This document shows, piece by piece, positions 1 through 5,056 of a DNA stretch of 5,247 nt (position 1 is its first letter; every line of letters begins with the position of its first letter). The position numbers were made by a program, and so were the translations under genes. The notes below the pieces were generated by a model. That model was not told the DNA's origin. It did not search any database and worked only from the letters and a program-made list of their open reading frames with translations. This DNA comes from Anaerolineae bacterium (lineage in GTDB: Bacteria; Chloroflexota; Anaerolineae; Anaerolineales; Villigracilaceae), in assembly GCA_003694975.1 (NCBI GenBank), contig RFJH01000220.1, positions 1 to 5,247 of the forward strand, read 5' to 3'.

Positions 1-79
1 CCTGTAAAGCCGCTAAGCACTACGAATGCAATCAATACCACCCCCACTCGTAACAGTGAGTGAGTGAGAAGCGGGGCAT
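1..79 (-). other. Possible 5' end of a leftward gene cut by the window edge
   Basis: An ATG at 79-77 is preceded by a strong Shine-Dalgarno-like GGGAGGG (92-86) with six bases between them, and it sits about 30 bases downstream of a good promoter. Its frame closes after 15 codons at a TGA (34-32). In another frame, open from upstream through to the left edge, the sequence from a GTG at 47-45 reads VGVVLIAFVVLSGFT, which looks like a signal peptide or membrane anchor. One extra base, for example in the G5 run at 45-41, would join the ATG frame to this hydrophobic frame. Possibilities are a short leader ORF before a GTG-started membrane or secreted protein, a frameshifted start, or chance. The gene body is outside the window, so no function can be given. 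Confidence 0.25.
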
Positions 80-112
80 CGCTATCCCTCCCGATGGTCG
101 TTCTTGCCTTCC

Positions 113-140
113 AGTATACCCATCCCGCGGCGATTGTCAA
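113..140 (-). promoter_or_regulatory. Sigma70-type promoter facing left
   Basis: On the minus strand a perfect TTGACA (140-135) is followed after 16 bases by TATACT (118-113), a near-consensus vegetative promoter. The predicted start is near 106. Transcription would run towards position 1, through the GGGAGGG and ATG at 92-77. It lies downstream of the DUF711 gene on the same strand, so it probably starts a separate transcription unit whose gene lies beyond the left edge. Confidence 0.6.
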
Positions 141-144
141 GCGA

Positions 145-162
145 CCTTACAAAATTGTAAGG
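145..162. promoter_or_regulatory. Operator-like palindrome next to the leftward promoter
   Basis: CCTTACAA-AA-TTGTAAGG is a perfect 8-bp dyad with a two-base centre. Its edge lies four bases upstream of the -35 box of the leftward promoter, so its centre is about 47 bases upstream of the predicted start. That position suits an activator or a repressor that contacts RNA polymerase. The AT-rich core stands out from the GC-rich surroundings. I do not recognise the regulator. A two-base loop makes an RNA hairpin function unlikely. Confidence 0.45.
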
Positions 163-456
163 GCGTTTGGGTGCGTAGCGTGCGGGCAACGGCGAGGAGT
201 TGCCCTGTCAATAAGGCTTTTCAAGACAAGAATAGACCGCCGGGGGATGTACTCCGCGTGCAGGGTGACACAAACCACATCGAGGGCATGGCACACGAGA
301 CAACTGCGGACACTCATCCCGTAATGCTGCCGGAGACGGCCGGGAGGACAGGATAACCTTTGCACCGCCTTGCTCTGATACACGCTGCAAGATGCATTTC
401 GGCCACGCGCCGACTGCCGAACCGCCCGACTATCCCCTGCTCTGCCCTGCCTCTTG
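163..456. other. Intergenic spacer with no recognisable gene
   Basis: This stretch lies between the end of the DUF711 gene and the leftward promoter. Several short open frames cross it on both strands, but none has family resemblance, a good ribosome binding site or coding-like composition. The only clear structure is a 7-bp perfect inverted repeat, GGGCAAC (184-190) and GTTGCCC (199-205), with an 8-base loop. It has no T-tract on either strand, so it is not a typical intrinsic terminator. I see no tRNA-like T-arm. No convincing terminator for the upstream operon was found here. Confidence 0.5.
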
Positions 457-1677
457 CTACCGCCTTTGAGGGGAGAGTGGAAAGTCTTCCTCTCCTCCCA
501 GGGGGGAAGAAAGCGTCTCCGCTTCCAGCGCCATCACCCGGCTGTTGGCGAAGAAGGCGAAGTCGAAGCCGGTCGGGTCTCCGGCGTGCTTGCCGGGGAT
601 GGGCATCAGGCGCGCCGTGAGGGGTTTGTTCAGCCGCAGGGCGAGGGCGGCCAGGTCGAACAGGAGCGCGGCGAGCGCCTCCCGGCTCACATCGCCGGGC
701 AGGGGGACGGTGTCCAATCCCGTGCCACACACGGCGGAGTAGAGCAGCAAATCGCGGACACCGAGAACCCCCTCTTCGACGCGGCGCGCCAGCGTGGCGT
801 CCTCCAGCACCGGCAGCATCAACCCGCTGAAGCCGGCGCGCGGGAACCCGGCGCGCTCGATGGCCTCCGTCAGGATGGCCGCAGCGGCAAGCGAGCCGTG
901 CAACCCCACGCGCGGCACCCCCAGGCGTTCCATCGCCGTCCCCAGGGAAAGTGCCTCTTCGGGGAAAGGCGCCAGGGAGAAATCCACCCCGCCGAAACGC
1001 AGACCGGCCTCCCGCGCCAGTTTCTCGGCCACTTGCGCCAGCGCCTTTCCGTGCCGCTCGATCTCCGCCACCAGCGCCTGCTGCCCTTCGTTTACCGTCT
1101 TCGCTCCCTCGAACGCCTGCACGGCCAGGTCTGCCGCCTCGGTCGCCAGGGCGAAGGACGTCGCGCCGCCGCCGTGATAGGCCGCCGGGAAGAACGGTGC
1201 GCCCGGCGGGACGTTCGCCAGCGCCGCGAAGCGCAGGTTGGCAAAGCCATCCGCCGTGAGCGACGCGGCACGCACGATGACCTCCGCGCAGGCCCTGACC
1301 GCGCCCGGCGAAATCCCTCTCTCCGAAGAAGCCATCTCGCCGGAGAAGAAGACGTTTTGTGTGACGGCCAACGCTTCGGGGATGACCTCGAAGGCGCGCC
1401 GGACCTCAGGCCGGGCCGGCCCCAACGAGACGTAATCCACCCCCACGCGTTGCGCGGCCCCCTCGACCGCTTCGGCCAGGCGGGGCAGGTCCTCCAGGCG
1501 CGCCGCGCCGAGGATGCTTGTGAACGGCGTGCTTGCCAGGCGCGTCGTCTGCACTTCGTAGCCGGAGGCCTCGAAGGCCTGCCGCGCGCGGCGCAGGAAG
1601 TCGCCTGCGGCCTGAAGCACCCCCTCGTCCAGAGGCCACGAGAGATCGGTGAAGTAAGTAATGGAACGGATTTTCAT
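457..1677 (-). CDS. DUF711 family protein
   Basis: This 406-residue protein resembles the DUF711 (UPF0210-related) family, whose biochemical role I do not know to be established. Family-like stretches are the opening MKIRSITYF...WPLDE (1-17), EVQTTRLA (41-48), FFPAAYHGG (162-170), VDFSLAPFP (231-239), SAVCGTGLDTVPLPGD (314-329) and PIPGKHAGD...FANSRVM (359-382). No signal peptide or transmembrane segment is evident, so it is probably cytoplasmic. The ATG at 1677 is chosen because the family N-terminus starts there and AGGAG precedes it by four bases. A longer frame back to 1875 only reads through the neighbouring gene. Its ATG shares the bases ATGA with the stop of the upstream methyltransferase gene, indicating translational coupling. 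The last about 22 residues, rich in Ser, Pro and Gly, look like a non-conserved tail. Family assignment is fairly sure; function is unknown. Confidence 0.82.
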   Translation of the reverse strand: MKIRSITYFTDLSWPLDEGVLQAAGDFLRRARQAFEASGYEVQTTRLASTPFTSILGAARLEDLPRLAEAVEGAAQRVGVDYVSLGPARPEVRRAFEVIPEALAVTQNVFFSGEMASSERGISPGAVRACAEVIVRAASLTADGFANLRFAALANVPPGAPFFPAAYHGGGATSFALATEAADLAVQAFEGAKTVNEGQQALVAEIERHGKALAQVAEKLAREAGLRFGGVDFSLAPFPEEALSLGTAMERLGVPRVGLHGSLAAAAILTEAIERAGFPRAGFSGLMLPVLEDATLARRVEEGVLGVRDLLLYSAVCGTGLDTVPLPGDVSREALAALLFDLAALALRLNKPLTARLMPIPGKHAGDPTGFDFAFFANSRVMALEAETLSSPLGGEEDFPLSPQRR

Positions 1678-2456
1678 GGTTCTCCTCGCAGGCGTTGTCG
1701 AACGACTTCGAAGATCAGGATGGCGCCGGCCACGGCGGCGTTGAGGGATTCGCCATCGCCGGGCATGGGGATACCAAGCGTGGTCTCCGCGCGGGCGCGG
1801 GCCTCGGCGCTTGCCCCCTCCGCCTCCCCGCCGATGACAAGCGCCAGTGGGGCGCGCAGGTCGGCCTCCCAGCAAGGGGTGCCGGCCATCTCTGCGAGCA
1901 TCAGGCGCAGCCCCCAGGCATCACAACGGGAGACGATCTCCTCCCAGGTCAGGGCGTGAATCGGCAGGCGGAAGTGCGCTCCCATGCCGGCGCGCAAGAC
2001 TTTGGGCGCGAAGGCGTCGGTCGTGCCCGGGGGGATGAGCACCGCGTCCACGCGCGCGGCCGCGGCGGTCCGCAGGAGCGTTCCGAGGTTGCCCGGGTCA
2101 CGGACCGAGTCGGGGATCAGGAGGAAAGTCGGGTGGGGAGGAAGGGGTCGGGGATGTTCTTCGAGTACGGCCAGGACGCCCTGAGGGGTTGCGGTATCGC
2201 TGACGGCGCGCAAGAGGTCGGGGTGCGTCTCCTCGACCGGCCAGCCTGCGGCGCGTATCGCCTCGACGAGCGACCGTCCGCGTTCGTTCAGGTTGGCGGC
2301 GTAGAGCGCGAAGCGGAACGGCCAGCCCGAGGCGAGGGCTTCCTCCACCAGACGCACGCCCTCGATGACGAAGGCGCGTTCTTTGCGCCGTGCGCGCGGA
2401 CGCCGTTGCAGGGCGCGCACCAGTTTAAGCCTGGGATTGTGCGGCGAAGTAATCAT
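1674..2456 (-). CDS. SpoU/TrmH-family RNA 2'-O-ribose methyltransferase
   Basis: This 260-residue protein should transfer a methyl group from S-adenosylmethionine to a ribose 2'-OH in rRNA or tRNA. Residues about 4-100 form the N-terminal RNA-binding (SpoU substrate-binding) domain, starting with the typical ITSPHNPRLK and containing FVIEG (29-33). The SPOUT trefoil-knot domain follows with all three motifs: motif 1, DSVRDPGNLGTLLRTA (116-131), with Asn123 and the catalytic-type Arg129; motif 2, LALVIGGEAEG (204-214), with Glu211; and motif 3, IPMPGDGESLNAAVAG (229-244), with Ser237-Leu-Asn239. The layout matches RlmB/TsnR/YsgA-like enzymes, but the target nucleotide cannot be read from the sequence. 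The ATG start lies inside the 3' end of the macro-domain gene (32-base overlap), with AAGG six bases upstream. Its stop overlaps the DUF711 start by four bases, so all three genes are probably translated from one message. Confidence 0.92.
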   Translation of the reverse strand: MITSPHNPRLKLVRALQRRPRARRKERAFVIEGVRLVEEALASGWPFRFALYAANLNERGRSLVEAIRAAGWPVEETHPDLLRAVSDTATPQGVLAVLEEHPRPLPPHPTFLLIPDSVRDPGNLGTLLRTAAAARVDAVLIPPGTTDAFAPKVLRAGMGAHFRLPIHALTWEEIVSRCDAWGLRLMLAEMAGTPCWEADLRAPLALVIGGEAEGASAEARARAETTLGIPMPGDGESLNAAVAGAILIFEVVRQRLRGEP

Positions 2457-3003
2457 CCCATGCCTTGAGGAACGCTTCCACGGTCGGGCGGTCGTAGAGG
2501 GTCAGGCGCACCAGATGGAGGGGGGAATCGGGGTGGGCAGCGAAGTAGGCGCGCACGGCCTCGAAGATCACCCTCGCGGCGCGCCCTTTGGGGAAGCCGA
2601 AGATGCCGGTGGAGATGGCAGGGAAGGCGATGGATTCCAGGCCCAGGCGTTCGGCCAGGGCGAGGGAACCGCGGATGGCGGCGGCGAGTTTGGCGTCTTC
2701 ATCGCCCTCGCCCCACACCGGCCCGACGGCGTGGATGACGTAGCGACAGGGCAGGTTCCCGCCGCCGGTGTAGGCCGGTGCCTCGTGGGAGACCGGGCCA
2801 TGCTCGCGCACCCAGGCGTTGCTCTCGCGCTGGATGATCGGTCCGCCGCGACGGGCGATGGCCGCCGCGACGCCCCCGCCGTGTTGCAGGTAGGCGTTCG
2901 CGGCGTTGACGATGGCATCCACTTCCTCGCGGGTGATGTCGCCCTGGACAATCTGGAGAACCTGCCCGGAGGGAAAACGGTGCTCTTTGATGGGGGTACT
3001 CAT
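2425..3003 (-). CDS. Macro-domain ADP-ribose-binding protein
   Basis: This 192-residue protein is essentially a single macro domain. Such proteins bind ADP-ribose, and many hydrolyse O-acetyl-ADP-ribose, ADP-ribose-1''-phosphate or mono-ADP-ribosyl protein links. Visible hallmarks are QGDIT (20-24), with the adenine-contacting Asp22; DAIVNAAN (29-36); the glycine-rich HGGGVAAAI (41-49); YVIHAVGP (88-95); and the phosphate-binding loop PAISTGIFGFP (128-138). The C-terminal LTLYDRPTVEAFLKAW recalls archaeal AF1521. It is soluble, with no signal peptide. An in-frame TAA nine bases before the ATG rules out an earlier start. There is no well-placed Shine-Dalgarno: the nearest GAGGG is 12 bases away. 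The gene follows tyrS after 121 bases and its end overlaps the methyltransferase start. Binding of ADP-ribose is quite safe; the catalytic substrate is not determinable here. Confidence 0.92.
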   Translation of the reverse strand: MSTPIKEHRFPSGQVLQIVQGDITREEVDAIVNAANAYLQHGGGVAAAIARRGGPIIQRESNAWVREHGPVSHEAPAYTGGGNLPCRYVIHAVGPVWGEGDEDAKLAAAIRGSLALAERLGLESIAFPAISTGIFGFPKGRAARVIFEAVRAYFAAHPDSPLHLVRLTLYDRPTVEAFLKAWDDYFAAQSQA

Positions 3004-3022
3004 AGGTATATTTTACCCTCGC
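3004..3022 (-). promoter_or_regulatory. Possible -10 element just before the macro-domain gene
   Basis: The AT-rich TAAAATATACCT immediately before the ATG stands out in a GC-rich gap. TAAAAT (3015-3010) could be a -10 box, but no acceptable -35 hexamer is seen 16-18 bases upstream. If used, transcription would start at or within a few bases of the ATG and give a nearly leaderless mRNA, fitting the lack of a good ribosome binding site. Read-through from tyrS is the alternative. Confidence 0.3.
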
Positions 3023-3124
3023 GCCCGAGTTTTGCCCCGGTGCGTGGTTCTGGTCATGCTTGCTTTGCTCGCCCGGCGGATGAAGCGCGAGGCCCTGATG
3101 AGATTGTCCTGCGGCGGTTGCTTC

Positions 3125-4357
3125 TCAGGTGTGGTTGCCGGAAGGGCGAACGACGCGCACAAATTTCCTCTTCCCCACACGCAATACGCCGGGGCCGGGG
3201 AACGGTGCCAGAGGGTCTTCGAGGGGCTTCCCGTCCAGGCGGACTCCGCGCTGCGCGACCAGCCGCCGCCCTTCGGAGCGGCTACCTACCGTCCCGGTTG
3301 CCATGAGCACATCGAGCACGGTCTGCCCTTCCTGAAGGGAATAGGTTGGCATGTCCTCCGGGACCTCGCCTTTCTGGAAAAGGCGCACGAAGGCGCGCTC
3401 GGCGGCTTCGGCGGCCTCATCGCCGTAGAAGATGCTGGTAATCTCGCGGGCCAGTTTCATCTTGGCATCGCGCGGGTGCAGTTCACCGGATTCGACCTGC
3501 GCCTCGAGCGCCGCGATCTGTGCAGGAGTCCAGCGCGTCACCAGGCGGAAGTACTTCCCCATGACGAAATCGGGGATGCTCATCACTTTGCCGTACATGT
3601 CCTCGGCGGTGGTGTTGATGGGGATGACGTTGCCGGTGGACTTCGACATGCGTTTCACGCCGTCTGTGCCGGGCAGGATGCCAACGATAATGCCGACCTG
3701 AGGTCTCTGCCCCATGGCCTCCTGCAACTTTCGTCCGGCAACAATGATGTTGAACAACTGGTCTGTGCCGCCTACCTGCACGTCGGTCTGCATGGCGACA
3801 GCGTCATATCCCTGCATCAGGGCATAGTAGGTTTCGTGAAGGAAGATCGGCTCGCCGGCCTTCAGTCGTTTGGCGAAGTTCTCGCGCGCCAGGAATTGTT
3901 GCACGGTGAAATGCTGCCCCATGCGGATCAAGTCTAGCAGGGTGAGTTTGGAGAGCCACTCGCCGTTGTAGCGGATGATGGTCTTCTCACGGTCCAGGAC
4001 GCGAAAAGCCTGCTCGGCGTAGGTGCGTGCGTTTTCGGCGACCTGCTCCTCGGTCAGGACGGGGCGGGCTTTGTTCTTGTCGGAGGGGTCGCCCACGAGG
4101 GCGGTGTAACTGCCAATCAGGAATGTCACCTCGTGGCCCAGGTCCTGGAACTGACGCAATTTGCGCATGGTGATGGTGTGTCCCAGATGGAGGTCGGTGG
4201 AGGTGGGATCGTAGCCGCAGTAGACGCGCAGCGGTCGTCCCGTCTTTTCGGACTCGATCAGGCGTTCGCGCAGTTCGCGCGCCATGGCCTGTTTGAGTTC
4301 CTCGTCGCCGTATTCGGTACCCTGCATCAACAGTTCCACTTGTTCGTCAATGTTCAT
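3125..4357 (-). CDS. tyrS: Tyrosyl-tRNA synthetase
   Basis: This 410-residue class I aminoacyl-tRNA synthetase charges tRNA-Tyr with tyrosine in the cytoplasm, an essential step of translation. The Rossmann catalytic domain carries YCGYDPTSTDLHLGH (46-60), including the HIGH-type HLGH. The tyrosine-recognition pattern Y178-x3-Q182-x2-D185 is followed by the family segment VQVGGTDQ (193-200). The second signature is KRMSKS (235-240). An S4 RNA-binding domain fills about residues 340-410, ending RVGKRKFVRVV. Length and motifs fit the shorter TyrRS subgroup. I prefer the ATG at 4357 to the one at 4369: GGAGG (4367-4363) lies five bases before 4357, whereas the earlier ATG overlaps that ribosome binding site. 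A hairpin plus T6 directly precedes this site, suggesting control by attenuation. The macro-domain gene follows after 121 bases. Confidence 0.97.
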   Translation of the reverse strand: MNIDEQVELLMQGTEYGDEELKQAMARELRERLIESEKTGRPLRVYCGYDPTSTDLHLGHTITMRKLRQFQDLGHEVTFLIGSYTALVGDPSDKNKARPVLTEEQVAENARTYAEQAFRVLDREKTIIRYNGEWLSKLTLLDLIRMGQHFTVQQFLARENFAKRLKAGEPIFLHETYYALMQGYDAVAMQTDVQVGGTDQLFNIIVAGRKLQEAMGQRPQVGIIVGILPGTDGVKRMSKSTGNVIPINTTAEDMYGKVMSIPDFVMGKYFRLVTRWTPAQIAALEAQVESGELHPRDAKMKLAREITSIFYGDEAAEAAERAFVRLFQKGEVPEDMPTYSLQEGQTVLDVLMATGTVGSRSEGRRLVAQRGVRLDGKPLEDPLAPFPGPGVLRVGKRKFVRVVRPSGNHT

Positions 4358-4362
4358 GGGAG

Positions 4363-4367
4363 CCTCC
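4363..4367 (-). promoter_or_regulatory. tyrS ribosome binding site, decides the start
   Basis: The minus strand reads ATG-GAGG-CTCCC-ATG. The GGAGG is ideally spaced, five bases before the ATG at 4357, and overlaps the in-frame ATG at 4369, so the downstream ATG is the real start. The T6 of the upstream hairpin ends only two bases before GGAGG, leaving no room for a separate tyrS promoter between terminator and ribosome binding site. Confidence 0.8.
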
Positions 4368-4369
4368 AT

Positions 4370-4406
4370 AAAAAAGTACGCATCACGTTTTGCGTCCGTG
4401 ATGCGT
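4370..4406 (-). terminator. Intrinsic terminator in the tyrS leader (probable attenuator)
   Basis: On the minus strand a perfect 10-bp stem pairs ACGCATCACG (4406-4397) with CGTGATGCGT (4387-4378) around a 9-base loop. After the bases AC comes TTTTTT (4375-4370). This is the form of a Rho-independent terminator. It lies between the membrane-protein gene and tyrS and runs right up to the tyrS ribosome binding site. It would therefore cut off tyrS messages coming from upstream unless an alternative structure forms. Its loop and part of its 3' arm can instead pair with 4428-4417. Confidence 0.72.
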
Positions 4407-4428
4407 CAGGTGCGGAACGCAAAACGTG
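4384..4428 (-). promoter_or_regulatory. Antiterminator-like alternative hairpin before tyrS
   Basis: CACGTTTTGCGT (4428-4417) is perfectly complementary to ACGCAAAACGTG (4395-4384). The pairing can extend by two G:C pairs (4415-4414 with 4397-4396) past one bulged T. The 3' arm covers most of the terminator's loop and four bases of its 3' arm, so the two helices compete. Both being intact together is sterically unlikely, because no linker would span the 12-bp helix. The 5' arm begins six bases after the stop codon of the upstream gene, so a ribosome terminating there would cover it. Confidence 0.6.
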
Positions 4429-4434
4429 CCTCGC

Positions 4435-4944
4435 TCAGAGGCGGGAATAATAATAGCCATCGCTCGTTTTCTCGCGCAAATGCAGGCCGCTGGCCTGGAG
4501 AATGGTGTTCAGAATCTCGTCGCCGGCCGCAAAGCCAATACGCCCCACGACCTTCTTTTCATCGCCGACCTCGCCCAACGTTCGGAAGAAGAAGTGCGTC
4601 TGCTCGCCGAGTACCTCCACAACGTTGCCCCATTTCGTGGGGGATACGGAGAGCGCTTTGATCTGAGGCCAGGTCAGGCGCACGTGGCGCAGACCGTTCT
4701 GATATTCCACGCCCTGCGCATCCAGGCGGATGAGGGTGCGCCGGTCCATCCAGTTCCCCAGGGAGATGCTCAACGCCGAGAGCGCCAACAACCCGACGAA
4801 TAGCCAGACGAAGAACGGCGCGCTTCCCACCTTGCTTCGGAGGAACAGAGCGCTCAGGCCGCTCAAGATGGCGAACGACCAGGCAATGATCTCCCCGCGC
4901 CGGGGCGCTACCTCGGGGCGAAATTCACGCGGCTGCACATCCAT
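4435..4944 (-). CDS. Membrane protein with PH-like domain
   Basis: This 169-residue protein has two hydrophobic segments, about 18-35 (EIIAWSFAILSGLSALFL) and about 43-63, joined by a short loop with basic residues. A mostly hydrophilic domain of about 100 residues follows (RTLIRLDAQGVEYQNGLRHVRLTWPQIKALSV...). The pattern of two N-terminal helices followed by a PH-like beta domain resembles bacterial PH-domain membrane proteins (YdbS/DUF304-like), but the match is by pattern only and the function is unknown. The ATG at 4944 is chosen because GGAG lies nine bases upstream and a TATAAT lies about 22 bases upstream. The longer frame to 5085 crosses that promoter and repeat DNA. The protein has four tyrosines; three are consecutive TAT codons (4455-4447) just four codons before the TGA. 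This makes the 3' end a candidate tyrosine sensor for tyrS. Confidence 0.75.
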   Translation of the reverse strand: MDVQPREFRPEVAPRRGEIIAWSFAILSGLSALFLRSKVGSAPFFVWLFVGLLALSALSISLGNWMDRRTLIRLDAQGVEYQNGLRHVRLTWPQIKALSVSPTKWGNVVEVLGEQTHFFFRTLGEVGDEKKVVGRIGFAAGDEILNTILQASGLHLREKTSDGYYYSRL

Positions 4945-4965
4945 AGCCTTGTTCTCCAGACGTAC

Positions 4966-4971
4966 ATTATA
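4966..4971 (-). promoter_or_regulatory. TATAAT -10 box for the membrane-protein gene
   Basis: A perfect TATAAT sits 21 bases upstream of the ATG at 4944. It predicts transcription starting near 4959 and a leader of about 15 bases that contains the GGAG (4957-4954). No good -35 hexamer is found 16-18 bases upstream (GGCAGA is the closest position), and there is no exact TGn extension, so strength is uncertain. This may be the main promoter for both this gene and tyrS. Confidence 0.5.
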
Positions 4972-5004
4972 CAACATCCTTTGAATTCTCTGCCTCTGCT
5001 CGCT

Positions 5005-5056
5005 TCCGCGCGCGGCGTAGCCAAAGCCTTGCCCTGAGGCAGTCGAAGGGCCTGCT
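5005..5056 (-). repeat. Fragment resembling a widespread interspersed repeat
   Basis: The minus strand contains CCCTTCGACTGCCTCAGGGC followed by AAGGCTTTGGCTACGC. In one frame this translates to RPFDCLRARLWLRR, close to the FDRLRTG- or FDCAQDRLWLR-type spurious peptides that I recall from many bacterial genomes carrying intergenic repeats. It includes a small inverted repeat, GCCCT (5031-5035) and AGGGC (5047-5051). Only one copy is present in the window, so repeat status rests on recognition, not on copies seen here. It accounts for the apparent N-terminal extension of the membrane-protein frame. Confidence 0.45.

Noticed and set aside
183..211. Second TTGACA on the minus strand at 211-206
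   Set aside because: The position 17 bases downstream reads TGCCCG, so there is no -10 box. The neighbouring 7-bp hairpin (184-205) has no T-tract and is not called a terminator.
454..1959. Long plus-strand frame of about 500 codons
   Set aside because: It lies antisense to the DUF711 and methyltransferase genes, is rich in Arg, Gly, Gln and Pro, and has no family motif. GC-rich codon use on the real strand suppresses stops here.
2365..3937. Two long overlapping plus-strand frames (about 313 and 343 codons)
   Set aside because: Both are antisense to the macro-domain and tyrS genes, which carry complete family motifs. They have no recognisable domain.
4370..4434. T-box riboswitch before tyrS
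   Set aside because: The tyrS leader is only 77 bases between stop and start. It lacks a specifier stem and the conserved T-box sequence (AGGGUGGNACCGCG-like), so a T-box does not fit.
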